Origin: Chromobacterium vaccinii
Lineage (GTDB): Bacteria > Pseudomonadota > Gammaproteobacteria > Burkholderiales > Chromobacteriaceae
Direction: 5' to 3'
NCBI RefSeq assembly: GCF_000971335.1
Contig: NZ_JZJL01000001.1
Location: 1 to 64,000, forward strand
Length of the DNA stretch: 64,000 bases
The position numbers and the translations under genes were made by a program. Below the pieces are notes generated by a model that searched no databases, was not told the origin of the DNA, and saw only the letters and a list, made by a program, of their open reading frames with translations. Of this stretch, positions 45,538 to 54,650 are shown piece by piece (the stretch's first letter is position 1; every line of letters starts with the position of its first letter).

Positions 45538-47478
45538 ATGCGCCGCCCGTCCCGTTTCAAGAACCCGCAGTCCGAAGAAGCCCAGTTCGAGCTGCGGCTG
45601 ATCATCGCCTACGTGCTGATCATCCTGATGTTCCTCACCCTGCTCGCGCGCTTCGTCTGGCTGCAGGTGCTGCAGCACGACCATTTCTCCACGCTGGCCC
45701 AGAACAACCGCATCTCGCTGGTGCCCATCCTGCCCAACCGCGGCCTGATCCTGGACCGCAACGGCATCGTGCTGGCGCAGAACTACTCCGCCTACACGCT
45801 GGAGCTGACGCCGAGCAAGATTTCCGACCTGGCCGCCACCGTCGCCAAGCTGAAGACGCTGGCCGACGTCAGCCCGCGCGACGAGAAGCTGTTCAAGAAG
45901 CTGCTGGCCGAAAGCAAGAATTTCGAAGCCATTCCGCTGAAGGTCAAGTTGACCGACGATGAGGCCGCGCGCGTCGCCGCCCACGGCTTCGAGCTGCCCG
46001 GCGTCGAGGTCAAGGCCAGGCTGTTCCGCGATTATCCGTACAAGGAAATGACCAGCCACGTGCTGGGCTACATCGGCCGCATCAACCAGAGGGACAAGGA
46101 GCGGCTGGAGGAAGAGGACAAGACCACCAACTACAAGGGCACCAACTACATCGGCAAGACCGGACTGGAAGCGGTGTACGAAGAAGACCTGCACGGCCAG
46201 GTGGGCTTCGAGGAAATGGAGACCGACTCCGGCGGCCGCGCGGTGCGCAGCCTGCGCCGCACGCCGCCGGTCAACGGCAACACGCTGAAGCTGGCGCTGG
46301 ACATCCGGCTGCAGGAAATGGCCGACAAGCTGTTCGGCGAGCGCCGCGGCGCGCTGGTGGCGATAGATCCCAACACCGGCGGCGTGCTGGCCTTCCTGTC
46401 CAAGCCCGGCTTCGATCCCAGCCTGTTCATCGACGGCATCGACACCCAGACCTGGACCGCGCTGAACACCGACTGGCAAAAGCCGCTGATCAACCGCGCG
46501 CTGCGCGGCACCTATCCGCCAGGCTCCACTTTCAAGCCCTTCATGGCGATGGCGGCGCTGAACACTCACAGCATAGGCATGCACGACATTCGTCCGGCGC
46601 CCGGCTACTTCACGCTGCCCGGCTCCAGCCACCAGTTCCGCGACAGCAAGAAAAGCGGCAACGGCATGGTCAACCTGCAGCGCGCGATCACCGTGTCCAG
46701 CGACACCTTCTTCTACAAGCTGGCCTGGGACATGGGCATAGACAAGATCCATCCGGTGGTCGGCTCCTTCGGCCTGGGCAGCAAAACAGGCATCGACCTG
46801 GACGGCGAATCCATCGGCGTGCTGCCGTCCAAGGAATGGAAGGAAAAGCGCTTCGCCCGCTACAAGCCCGAGGTGCGGCGCTGGTATCCGGCCGACGTGG
46901 TCAGCATCGGCATCGGCCAGGGCTTCAACGCCTACACCCCGCTGCAAATGGCCAACGCCACCGCCATCATGGCCAACGGCGGCCAGGTGTTCAAACCGCA
47001 CCTGGTGCAGCAGGTGGTGGACTCCAAGACCGGAAAATCCCGCCAGATCGAGCCGCAGCCGATCCGGCAGCTGCCTTACCCGAAGGAATACTTCGACTAC
47101 ATCAAGGAAGGCATGCGCAACGTGATGATCTCCGGCACCGGCGCCCGCGTCGGCGCCGGCCTGCAGTACTCGATGGCCGGCAAGACCGGCACCGCCCAGG
47201 TGGTGGCGATCAAGCAGGGCGCCAAGTACAACGCCGCCGCGCTGGCCGAGCAGTACCGCGACCACAGCTGGTTCATCGCCTTCGCGCCGGTGGAGCAGCC
47301 CAAGATCGCGGTGGCCATCATCGTCGAGAACGCCGGCTTCGGCGCCGCCGCCGCCGCGCCGGTGGCGCGCGGCCTATTCGACTTCTACCTGACCGGCAAG
47401 GTGCGCAACGACCTGGCCGGCCTGCTGAAAACCGTGCCGATGGAAAACGGAGACGTACGTGAAGACGCCGCTGATTAA
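45538..47478 (+). CDS. mrdA: Elongation transpeptidase PBP2
   Basis: 646 residues; class B penicillin-binding protein that cross-links side-wall peptidoglycan with RodA. One N-terminal span (about 20-42), RGLILDRNGIVLAQNYSAY in the pedestal, then the transpeptidase with PPGSTFKPFMAMAAL near residue 325, SSD in VSSDTFFYKLAW near 385 and KTGT in AGKTGTAQVVA near 546. It overlaps rodA by 20 bases. Confidence 0.96.
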   Translation: MRRPSRFKNPQSEEAQFELRLIIAYVLIILMFLTLLARFVWLQVLQHDHFSTLAQNNRISLVPILPNRGLILDRNGIVLAQNYSAYTLELTPSKISDLAATVAKLKTLADVSPRDEKLFKKLLAESKNFEAIPLKVKLTDDEAARVAAHGFELPGVEVKARLFRDYPYKEMTSHVLGYIGRINQRDKERLEEEDKTTNYKGTNYIGKTGLEAVYEEDLHGQVGFEEMETDSGGRAVRSLRRTPPVNGNTLKLALDIRLQEMADKLFGERRGALVAIDPNTGGVLAFLSKPGFDPSLFIDGIDTQTWTALNTDWQKPLINRALRGTYPPGSTFKPFMAMAALNTHSIGMHDIRPAPGYFTLPGSSHQFRDSKKSGNGMVNLQRAITVSSDTFFYKLAWDMGIDKIHPVVGSFGLGSKTGIDLDGESIGVLPSKEWKEKRFARYKPEVRRWYPADVVSIGIGQGFNAYTPLQMANATAIMANGGQVFKPHLVQQVVDSKTGKSRQIEPQPIRQLPYPKEYFDYIKEGMRNVMISGTGARVGAGLQYSMAGKTGTAQVVAIKQGAKYNAAALAEQYRDHSWFIAFAPVEQPKIAVAIIVENAGFGAAAAAPVARGLFDFYLTGKVRNDLAGLLKTVPMENGDVREDAAD

Positions 47479-48553
47479 GCAGATCTGGCAGCAGATAAAA
47501 GAGCCGCTGGACGGCTGGCTGATGCTGTTCCTCGGCCTGATCTTCGCGGTCAGCATGGTGCTGCTCTACTCCGCCAACAACCAGTCCTTCGACAAGATAG
47601 ACAACAAGCTGATCTACACCGCGATGGCGCTGACCGTGATGTGGGTGATCGCGCGGATGCGGCCGCAGAGCGTGATGAACTTCGCGCCGCCCATCTACGT
47701 GCTGGGCGTGCTGCTGCTGATCGCCGTGCACTTCAAGGGCATCACGGTGAACGGCTCCACCCGCTGGCTGAGCCTGGGCGTCACCCGCATCCAGCCGTCG
47801 GAAATCCTGAAGATCGCGCTGCCGATGATGCTGGCCTGGTTCTTCCAGAAATACGAGCTGTCGCTGCGCTGGTGGCATTACCTGATCGCCGCCGCCATCA
47901 TGCTGGTGCCGGTGGGCCTGGTGCTGAAGCAGCCCGACCTGGGCACCGCGCTGCTGATCGCCGCCGCCGGCTTCTTCGTGCTGTTCTTCGCCGGCCTGCC
48001 GTGGAAAGTGATCCTGGCCGGCGCGGTGATGGCCGCCGCCAGCCTGCCCATCGTCTGGAACCATCTGCACGACTACCAGCGCAAGCGGGTGCTGACCCTG
48101 ATCGACCCCACCACCGACCCGCTGGGCACCGGCTACCACATCATCCAGTCGATGATCGCCATCGGCTCCGGCGGACCGTGGGGCAAGGGCTGGCTCAACG
48201 GCACCCAGACCCATCTGGACTACATCCCCGAGCGCACCACCGACTTCATCTTCGCCGTCTACTCCGAGGAATTCGGCCTGGCCGGCAACGCGGTGCTGCT
48301 GACGCTCTACCTGCTGATCCTGAGCCGGGCGATGATGATCACCGCCAGCGCGCAGACGCTGTACGGCCGGCTGATGGCCGGATCGATCACCATGTCCTTC
48401 TTCGTCTACGCCTTCGTCAACATGGGCATGGTGTCCGGCATCCTGCCGGTGGTGGGCGTGCCGCTGCCCTTCATGTCCTACGGCGGCACCGCCTCGGTCA
48501 CGCTGTTCATCGGCATGGGCATGCTGATGGGCATCAGCAATCTGCGGCGCTGA
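47459..48553 (+). CDS. rodA: Side-wall peptidoglycan polymerase RodA
   Basis: 364 residues from a GTG at 47459; SEDS-family polymerase partner of PBP2. About ten spans; GSTRWLSLGVTRIQPSEILKI near residue 98, GTGYHIIQSMIAIGSGGPWGKGW near 222-244, ERTTDFIFAVYSEEFGLAG near 260 and VPLPFMSYGGTA near the end are SEDS marks. The start lies inside the mrdA coding end, so the two are translationally coupled. A terminator follows 27 bases downstream. Confidence 0.96.
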   Translation: MKTPLIKQIWQQIKEPLDGWLMLFLGLIFAVSMVLLYSANNQSFDKIDNKLIYTAMALTVMWVIARMRPQSVMNFAPPIYVLGVLLLIAVHFKGITVNGSTRWLSLGVTRIQPSEILKIALPMMLAWFFQKYELSLRWWHYLIAAAIMLVPVGLVLKQPDLGTALLIAAAGFFVLFFAGLPWKVILAGAVMAAASLPIVWNHLHDYQRKRVLTLIDPTTDPLGTGYHIIQSMIAIGSGGPWGKGWLNGTQTHLDYIPERTTDFIFAVYSEEFGLAGNAVLLTLYLLILSRAMMITASAQTLYGRLMAGSITMSFFVYAFVNMGMVSGILPVVGVPLPFMSYGGTASVTLFIGMGMLMGISNLRR

Positions 48554-48580
48554 GCGCCCCGCTCCGGAACCCCTGCCGAG

Positions 48581-48605
48581 CCGGCCTGCCCAAGCAGGCC
48601 GGTTT
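48581..48605 (+). terminator. Terminator of mreBCD-mrdA-rodA
   Basis: CCGGCCTGC (48581-48589) pairs perfectly with GCAGGCCGG (48594-48602) around CCAA, followed by TTT-G-T. It lies 27 bases after rodA. Confidence 0.85.
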
Positions 48606-48699
48606 GTCCATCCGCCCCGCGCGGCTTGACGCCTCGAACGCCGCTGCGGCATCGTCAAGCGGACGCCCTCCCATCCAGCAAGGAAACGCAACTTAATCC

Positions 48700-51456
48700 A
48701 TGAGACTGAAGACCCTGAGCCTGCTGCTGGCGCTGGCCTTGTCGCCCGCGCTCTCCGTCCACGCCGAAACCGCCGCGCCGGCCGTCCAGCGCGCGCAGGC
48801 GGCCGCCCCCTACGCCAGCGCCGAAGGCATCAGCGAATACCGGCTGGCCAATGGCCTGCGCGTGCTGCTGGCGCCCGACGACTCCAAGCCCACCACCACC
48901 GTCAACCTGACCTATCTGGTCGGCAGCCGCCACGAAGGCTACGGCGAAACCGGCATGGCGCACCTGTTGGAGCACATGCTGTTCAAGGGTACGCCCACCA
49001 GCGGCAACCTGATGTCCGAGCTGTCCAAGCGCGGCATGCAGTTCAACGGCTCCACCTTCTTCGACCGCACCAACTACTTCGAAACCTTCCCCGCCGACGA
49101 GGCCAGCCTGGATTGGGCGCTGGCGATGGAAGCCGACCGCATGGTCAACAGCAAGGTGGCCAGAAGCGATCTGGACACCGAATTCACCGTGGTACGCAAC
49201 GAGATGGAACAGGGCGAGAACAACCCGGCCAACGTGCTGTGGAAGCAGCTGTCAGCGATCAGCTTCGACTGGCACAACTACGGCCACAGCACGATAGGCG
49301 CGCGCTCCGACGTGGAAAAGGTGCGCATCGAAAACCTGCAGGCCTTCTACCGCAAGTATTACCAGCCCGACAACGCGGTGCTGGTGGTGGGCGGCAAGTT
49401 CGACCCCGCCCGGACTCTGGCGCGGATCGAAACGCTGTTCGGCAAGATTCCGCGGCCACCGCGCGAACTCGCGCCCACCTGGACCGAGGAGCCGCAACGC
49501 GACGGCGAGCGCGAAGTCACCGTGCGCCGCGTCGGCGACACCCAGTTGGCGGCGACGCTGTACCGCACCGCGGCCGGCAGCCACCCGGACAGCGCCGCGC
49601 TGCAGGCGCTGGCGGCGATCCTGGCCGACACGCCCAACGGCCGCCTGTACAAGAACCTGGTCGCCGCCCACAAGGCGGTCGGCGTCAGCGCGATGCCGTT
49701 CGAGCTGGCCGAGCCCGGCTACATCGTGTTCCTGGCCGAGCTGTCCAAGCGCCAAAGCCTGGCCCAGGCCCGTCCCATCCTGCAGGCCACCGTCGAGGCC
49801 ATCCGCGCCAAACCGATCACCGCCGCCGAGCTCAAACGCGCCAAGGCCGCGCTCTTGAAGGACATCGACCAAACGCTGAACGATCCGCAACGGCTGGCGG
49901 TGCAGCTGTCGGAGTCCATCGCGCTGGGCGACTGGCGGCTGTACTTCCTGCAGCGCGACCGCATCGCGGCGCTGACGGTAGCCGACGTGCAGCGGGCGGC
50001 GGAAAACTACTTCAAGCCCAGCAACCGCAGCTACGGCCAGTTCATTCCCACCGCCAAGCCCGACCGCGCCGTCATCCCGCCGGCGCCGGACGTGGCCGCG
50101 ATGGTCAAGGATTACAAGGGCAAGACCGCCGTCGCCGCCGGCGAGGCCTTCGACGCCAGCCCCGCCAATATCGAGGCCCGCACCCAACGCGGCCGGCTCG
50201 CCAACGGCGCGGCGATCGCGCTGCTGCCCAAGCAGACCCGCGGCAACGTCGTCCACGGCGCATTCAGCTTCTCCTTCGGCGACGCCGGTAATCTGCGCGG
50301 CCAGGCCGCGGCGGCCGAGCTGGCCGCCAACATGTTGGATCGCGGCAGCCGCAAGCTGAGCCGCGCCGCCATCGCCGATAAGCTGGACGCGCTGCAGGCC
50401 AGCCTGGACATCGGCCAGGACGGCCAGGACTTGCAGGTGCGCTTCAAGACCACCCGCCAGAACCTGCCGGCGCTGCTGGAGCTGATCGCCGAGCTGCTGC
50501 AGCAGCCGGCCTTCCCCGCCGACGAGTTCGAGCAGCTGAAGCGCCAGGCGCTGGCCGGCATCGACTCCTCGCGCGGCGAGCCGCAAGCGCTGGCCGGCCA
50601 GGCGGTCAATCAGCAGTTGAACGCCTACGCCAAGGACGACATCCGCTACAGCCCGACGCTGGACGAATCCTACCGCGACATCGCCGGGGTGAAGCTGGAC
50701 GCGCTCAAGCGCTTCCACCAGCAGTTCTACGGCGCCGACCACGCGCAGCTGTCCCTGGTCGGCGACTTCGACGCCGCAGCCGTCCGCGGCCAGCTGGACC
50801 AGCTGTTCGGCCGCTGGAACAGCAAGGCCGCCTACCAGCGCGTGGACGGCCTGCTGCCGCAACCCAAGCCGGCCAGCCTGTCCATCGCCACGCCGGACAA
50901 GGCCAACGCCGTCTACAGCGCCTCGCTGCCGCTGGCCATCGGCGACGACTCGCCCGACTACCCGGCGCTGCTGCTGGCCAACGAGATACTGGGCGGCGGC
51001 GCGCAATCGCGGCTGCTGACGCGGCTGCGCCAGCAGGACGGCATCAGCTACGGCGCCGGCAGCGGCGTCGACGCCGCCAGCTTCGGCAAGGTGGGCGCGT
51101 GGCGGATGGGCGCGATCTTCGCGCCGCAGAATCTGGACAAGCTGAAACAGGGCGTGGCCGAGGAGCTGGCGCGGCTGCTGCGAGACGGCGTCACCGCCGA
51201 GGAGCTGGCCGAAGCCAAGCAGGGCCTGCGGCGGACCTACCAGGTGGCGCTGGCCCAGGACGGCCCGCTCAGCGACCTGCTGCAGCGCCAGCTGTGGCAA
51301 GGCCGCACCATGGCCTTCACCCGCGAGCGGCTGGCGATGCTGGACGCGCAGACGGTGGACGAGGTCAACGCCGCGCTGCGCAAGTATCTGCGGCCGGAAC
51401 TGTTGACCCAGGCCTACGCCGGCGACTTCGCCGCCAAGCCGGCCGCGGCCAAGTAA
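48700..51456 (+). CDS. Two-domain M16 zinc metallopeptidase, exported
   Basis: 918 residues; pitrilysin-family protease in the periplasm. Signal peptide MRLKTLSLLLALALSPALSVHA, cleaved near residue 22. The first M16 domain has the inverted zinc motif HLLEH (His88, Glu91, His92) and the downstream glutamate in VVRNEMEQGEN near 170. The second M16 repeat (about 490-900) lacks HxxEH and is the usual inactive partner, with LGGGAQSRLLTRLRQQDGISYGAG as a family segment. Candidate substrates are peptides or signal fragments; not assigned. It converges with dinB, 6 bases away. Confidence 0.9.
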   Translation: MRLKTLSLLLALALSPALSVHAETAAPAVQRAQAAAPYASAEGISEYRLANGLRVLLAPDDSKPTTTVNLTYLVGSRHEGYGETGMAHLLEHMLFKGTPTSGNLMSELSKRGMQFNGSTFFDRTNYFETFPADEASLDWALAMEADRMVNSKVARSDLDTEFTVVRNEMEQGENNPANVLWKQLSAISFDWHNYGHSTIGARSDVEKVRIENLQAFYRKYYQPDNAVLVVGGKFDPARTLARIETLFGKIPRPPRELAPTWTEEPQRDGEREVTVRRVGDTQLAATLYRTAAGSHPDSAALQALAAILADTPNGRLYKNLVAAHKAVGVSAMPFELAEPGYIVFLAELSKRQSLAQARPILQATVEAIRAKPITAAELKRAKAALLKDIDQTLNDPQRLAVQLSESIALGDWRLYFLQRDRIAALTVADVQRAAENYFKPSNRSYGQFIPTAKPDRAVIPPAPDVAAMVKDYKGKTAVAAGEAFDASPANIEARTQRGRLANGAAIALLPKQTRGNVVHGAFSFSFGDAGNLRGQAAAAELAANMLDRGSRKLSRAAIADKLDALQASLDIGQDGQDLQVRFKTTRQNLPALLELIAELLQQPAFPADEFEQLKRQALAGIDSSRGEPQALAGQAVNQQLNAYAKDDIRYSPTLDESYRDIAGVKLDALKRFHQQFYGADHAQLSLVGDFDAAAVRGQLDQLFGRWNSKAAYQRVDGLLPQPKPASLSIATPDKANAVYSASLPLAIGDDSPDYPALLLANEILGGGAQSRLLTRLRQQDGISYGAGSGVDAASFGKVGAWRMGAIFAPQNLDKLKQGVAEELARLLRDGVTAEELAEAKQGLRRTYQVALAQDGPLSDLLQRQLWQGRTMAFTRERLAMLDAQTVDEVNAALRKYLRPELLTQAYAGDFAAKPAAAK

Positions 51457-51462
51457 GGCGCG

Positions 51463-52608
51463 TCAAGCGCTCGCATCCGCCGCCGGCCCCTCCGGCGGCG
51501 GCGTTTCCTCGTCCGCCGGCGCGCTGTCCGGCAGCGGCCGGCCGTCGCGGCCGAACAGCCGCAGCTGGCGCGGCAGGTCGAAATCGTCGGCCAGCTTCAC
51601 GCCTACGCCCAGCAAGCGCACCGGGCGGGCGCCGCGGGCATGGCCGGTGCGCAGCAGCTGGCCGAAGGCCGCCATCGAAAGCGCATAGCCCGGCTGCTCC
51701 ACCGTGGTCTGGCTGAAATCATCGAACTTAAGCTTCACCGACAAGCCCTTGAACTCCGGGCTGCCGCTGCGCGCCAGCCGCGCCTGCAGCCGGTCCGCCA
51801 GCTCCGGCAGCTTGGACAGGCAGTTGGCGAGGTCGGGCAGGTCTTGGGCGTAGGTCTCCTCGACGCTGATCGTCTTGCGGCTGCGGTCGGTGGACACCGG
51901 CCGCTCGTCGCGGCCCTGCGACAGCGCCAGCAGCCGCTCGCCGAAGCTGCCGAAATGGCGGAACAGGTCGGCCGGCGACCAGCGCCTGAGATCGCCGCAG
52001 CTGTGTATGCCCAGCCGGTGCAGCCGCTCGGCGGTGACGCGGCCGACGCCGTGTATCTTCTCCACCGGCAAGGTGACGACGAAGGCGTCGACGTCGCGCG
52101 GGCGGATCAGGAACTGGCCGTCCGGCTTGTTCCAGTCGCTGGCCACCTTGGCCAGGAATTTATTGGGCGCGATGCCGGCCGACGCGGTGATGCCCACCTC
52201 GTCGCGGATCTGGCGGCGTATCGCTTCGGCCATCAGCGTGGCGCTGCCCTGCTCGTGCGGCTGGCCGGTGACGTCCAGATAGGCCTCGTCCAGCGACAGC
52301 GGCTCGATCACGTCGGTGTAGCGCTGGTAGATGGCCATGATCTGCTGGCTGGCCAGCCGGTAGCGCGCCATGTCCGGCGGCAGGATCACCAGCTCCGGGC
52401 ACAGCCTGAGCGCGCGCGCCGACGACATCGCCGAGTGCACGCCGTAACGGCGGGCGATGTAGTTGCAAGTGGCCACCACGCCGCGCGTCTCCGGGCGTCC
52501 GCCCACCGCCAGCGGCGCATCTCGCAGGCTGGGGTCGTCGCGCATCTCGATCGCGGCGTAGAAGCAGTCGCAGTCGACGTGGATGATCTTGCGTTGCGGG
52601 GCGTTCAT
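51463..52608 (-). CDS. dinB: DNA polymerase IV
   Basis: 381 residues, about 30 longer than E. coli DinB through a C-terminal proline/acidic tail. Y-family polymerase for translesion synthesis. Catalytic carboxylates are in HVDCDCFYAAIEM at the N-terminus and SLDEAYLDV near residue 102; the helix-hairpin-helix segment KIHGVGRVTAERLHRLGIHSCGDL lies near 178-201. An Rdx-family gene ends 6 bases upstream on the same strand, so the two form an operon. No LexA box was recognised. Confidence 0.95.
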   Translation of the reverse strand: MNAPQRKIIHVDCDCFYAAIEMRDDPSLRDAPLAVGGRPETRGVVATCNYIARRYGVHSAMSSARALRLCPELVILPPDMARYRLASQQIMAIYQRYTDVIEPLSLDEAYLDVTGQPHEQGSATLMAEAIRRQIRDEVGITASAGIAPNKFLAKVASDWNKPDGQFLIRPRDVDAFVVTLPVEKIHGVGRVTAERLHRLGIHSCGDLRRWSPADLFRHFGSFGERLLALSQGRDERPVSTDRSRKTISVEETYAQDLPDLANCLSKLPELADRLQARLARSGSPEFKGLSVKLKFDDFSQTTVEQPGYALSMAAFGQLLRTGHARGARPVRLLGVGVKLADDFDLPRQLRLFGRDGRPLPDSAPADEETPPPEGPAADASA

Positions 52609-52614
52609 CGGGAA

Positions 52615-52914
52615 TCAGGGACGGTCGCTGTGCCCCAGCGCCTTGTCCGGCGCGATGCGGTCGCGCAGCCGCTGCTTGAGGATTTTCAGCTCGGGAAAGC
52701 CGTCTTCCGCCTTGCGGTCCCACAGCAGCTCGCCGTCGACCTCGACGCGGAACACGCCGCCGCTGCCGGGACGCAGCGCCACCTCGGCCAGTTCTTTCTC
52801 AAAGGTGGTCAACAGTTCCTGGGCCAGCCAGCCGGCGCGAAGCAGCCAACGGCAGCCGGTGCAGTAGTGGATGACGACGCGGGGAAGGGAAGCGGGGGAG
52901 TCGGACGGATTCAT
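52615..52914 (-). CDS. SelT/SelW/SelH (Rdx) family thioredoxin-like protein
   Basis: 99 residues from the ATG at 52914. HYCTGCRWLLRAGWLAQELL near residues 16-35 carries the CxxC redox motif of the Rdx family (the second position is Cys, not selenocysteine), and GSGGVFRVEVDGELLWDRKAEDGFPELKILKQRLRD is the family's C-terminal pattern. Thiol redox role is presumed. A longer frame to 53202 is rejected because it starts in repeat-like non-coding sequence. It is upstream of dinB with a 6-base gap. Confidence 0.85.
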   Translation of the reverse strand: MNPSDSPASLPRVVIHYCTGCRWLLRAGWLAQELLTTFEKELAEVALRPGSGGVFRVEVDGELLWDRKAEDGFPELKILKQRLRDRIAPDKALGHSDRP

Positions 52915-53203
52915 GATGGAGAGGCGAGGCGGGAACAAAACGACAGCATAACGTAAAAAACGGCGCCGACCCCCTGTTTGCAGCGTGTTGTGCGGGTGCG
53001 AAGCACCCTCTCCTCCATCATTTCTCTTTATGTTTGGCAGACTTGGCGCAGTGCCGAGTCGGGGGCCGGCGTCGCGGATATCGTCTTGTTCAACCTTGTT
53101 GCTCGGGCCAGTGTGCCCAGCCGGGCCTGGACTGTAAAGCTCGGGATGGTCGCCTCGCGCATTGCTGCGAAGCAGCATGTAACTTCGGCGCAACGCCGGC
53201 AAA
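52915..53203. other. Non-coding spacer with two GAA-loop hairpins
   Basis: No gene is supported. Two perfect 6-bp stem-loops with the same GAA loop are present: GGGTGC-GAA-GCACCC (52994-53008) and TGCTGC-GAA-GCAGCA (53163-53177). It might contain the remains of a gene or a small RNA, but neither can be shown. Confidence 0.4.
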
Positions 53204-53250
53204 CAAACAAAAAAACAGCAGCTTGTGCCGAAAACGGCGGCAAGCTGCTG
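53204..53250 (-). terminator. Terminator of the PCu(A)C gene
   Basis: CAGCAGCTTG (53217-53226) pairs with CAAGCTGCTG (53241-53250); an inner GCCG/CGGC stem extends it. A T-rich run follows on the minus strand (53204-53216). Confidence 0.88.
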
Positions 53251-53272
53251 CGGGCGTCGCTTGGTAGCGCTA

Positions 53273-53728
53273 TCAGTGCGCGTGGTCGTCGGCGCCGTCC
53301 TGCACCACCACCTGCACCTCCACCTGGCCGGCCTTCTCGAAGCCCAGCGTCAGCGGGAAGCGGTCGCCGGCCTTCAGCGGCTGCTTCAGGCCCATCAGCA
53401 TGATGTGGTAGCTGCCCGGCGCGAACTTGACGGTCTGGCCCGGCGCGACCGCCACGCCGCCTTCCACCTTGCGCATCCGCATCACGCCGTTGTCGTTGAC
53501 GTGGGTGTGCAGCTCGGCGCGCTCGGCGCGCGGGGTGCTGGCCGACACCAGCTTGTCCTCGGCCTTGCCCTGGTTTTCCAGCGACAGGTAGACGCCGCCG
53601 GTCTGGCTGGCGGCCGGCATCGCGCGGCTCCACGGATGGCCGATGTGGATGGCGCCCAACTGGAAGGAGTGGGCGGCTGCCAGGCCGGACAGGCACAGGC
53701 CCAACAGGGCGGCGGCGAAACGTTTCAT
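53273..53728 (-). CDS. Periplasmic copper chaperone PCu(A)C
   Basis: 151 residues. Signal peptide MKRFAAALLGLCLSGLAAAHS, cleaved near residue 20. Copper ligands fit the H(M)x10Mx21HxM pattern: ELHTHVNDNGVMRMRKVEGG near residues 73-92 and PGSYHIMLMGL near 106-116. The C-terminus ends in a His-rich HAH. It delivers Cu(I) to cytochrome oxidase CuA sites in the periplasm; usual partners Sco and cytochrome oxidase genes are not adjacent. Confidence 0.92.
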   Translation of the reverse strand: MKRFAAALLGLCLSGLAAAHSFQLGAIHIGHPWSRAMPAASQTGGVYLSLENQGKAEDKLVSASTPRAERAELHTHVNDNGVMRMRKVEGGVAVAPGQTVKFAPGSYHIMLMGLKQPLKAGDRFPLTLGFEKAGQVEVQVVVQDGADDHAH

Positions 53729-53917
53729 CGCGGGATCTCCAATTGAAAATGGCTCTCACTCTAGCACGCCGCGCGGGCCGATGAACGCGACAAATTGCCG
53801 CATCCGTAGGCCTCGCGCCACACCTTGCCATGCCGCCGGTCTAAAGCGCAGTCCCCGGCTACCCCGCCGCAACGTAAGCCTCTACAATCGGCGGGCTAGA
53901 TACCCGGCCTCAACACC

Positions 53918-54565
53918 ATGTTCAAAACCTTGTCGCTGCAATTCCTGTTCGGCGGTCTGCTCAGCCTGATCACCATCACCAATCCGCTGTCCAAGATTCC
54001 GCTGTTCATCACGCTGACCCGCGAAATGAGCGAACCGCACCGCGACTCGCAAGCCCGCCGCGCCTGCGTGTTCGCCGCCGCCATCATGGCGGTGAGCCTG
54101 CTGGCCGGCAATCTGATCATGGCCGCCTTCGGCATTTCCTACGGCGCGCTGCGCATCGCCGGCGGCTTCGTGGTGGCGGTGCTGGGCTACCGCATGCTGT
54201 TCCTGTCGCAGGACCCCGGCCAGGCGCCCAAACAGTCCGGCGAGCGCGAGGACTACGCCTTCTTCCCGCTGGCGATGCCCGGCATCAGCGGCCCCGGCAC
54301 CATCGCGGTGGTGATCGGCATTTCCACCGAGATCGCCGAGCTCTCCACGCTGCCGGCCAAGGCCCTGGCCTTCGCGATGACTTTCGCCGCCATCGGCCTG
54401 ACCTGCGCCGGCATGTGGCTGACGCTGAAGTCGTCGCTGCTGATCTCGGAGCGGCTGGGCCGCGGCGGCCGCGAGGTGATGACGCGGTTGATGGGCTTCC
54501 TGCTGATCTGCATCGGCGTGCAGTTCGTCGGCTCCGGCATCCGCACCTTCATGGCCGGCTCCTGA
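53918..54565 (+). CDS. MarC-family integral membrane protein
   Basis: 215 residues with six predicted spans in two halves. NPLSKIPLFITLTREMSEPHRDSQARRACVFAA near residues 24-56 and PLAMPGISGPGTIAVVIG near 116-133 are the two MarC/UPF0056 signatures (NP-x-x..P and PLA-x-PG). Function of the family is unresolved; earlier links to multiple antibiotic resistance were not supported for E. coli MarC. It is divergent from the copper chaperone gene and probably has its own promoter. Confidence 0.9.
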   Translation: MFKTLSLQFLFGGLLSLITITNPLSKIPLFITLTREMSEPHRDSQARRACVFAAAIMAVSLLAGNLIMAAFGISYGALRIAGGFVVAVLGYRMLFLSQDPGQAPKQSGEREDYAFFPLAMPGISGPGTIAVVIGISTEIAELSTLPAKALAFAMTFAAIGLTCAGMWLTLKSSLLISERLGRGGREVMTRLMGFLLICIGVQFVGSGIRTFMAGS

Positions 54566-54650
54566 GTCGCCGCCCAAGCCAAGCAAGCCGGCGCGCACAA
54601 GCCGCGCCGCCTCTGCCACAATGGGCGGACCATCACCGCAGGTCCGCGCC

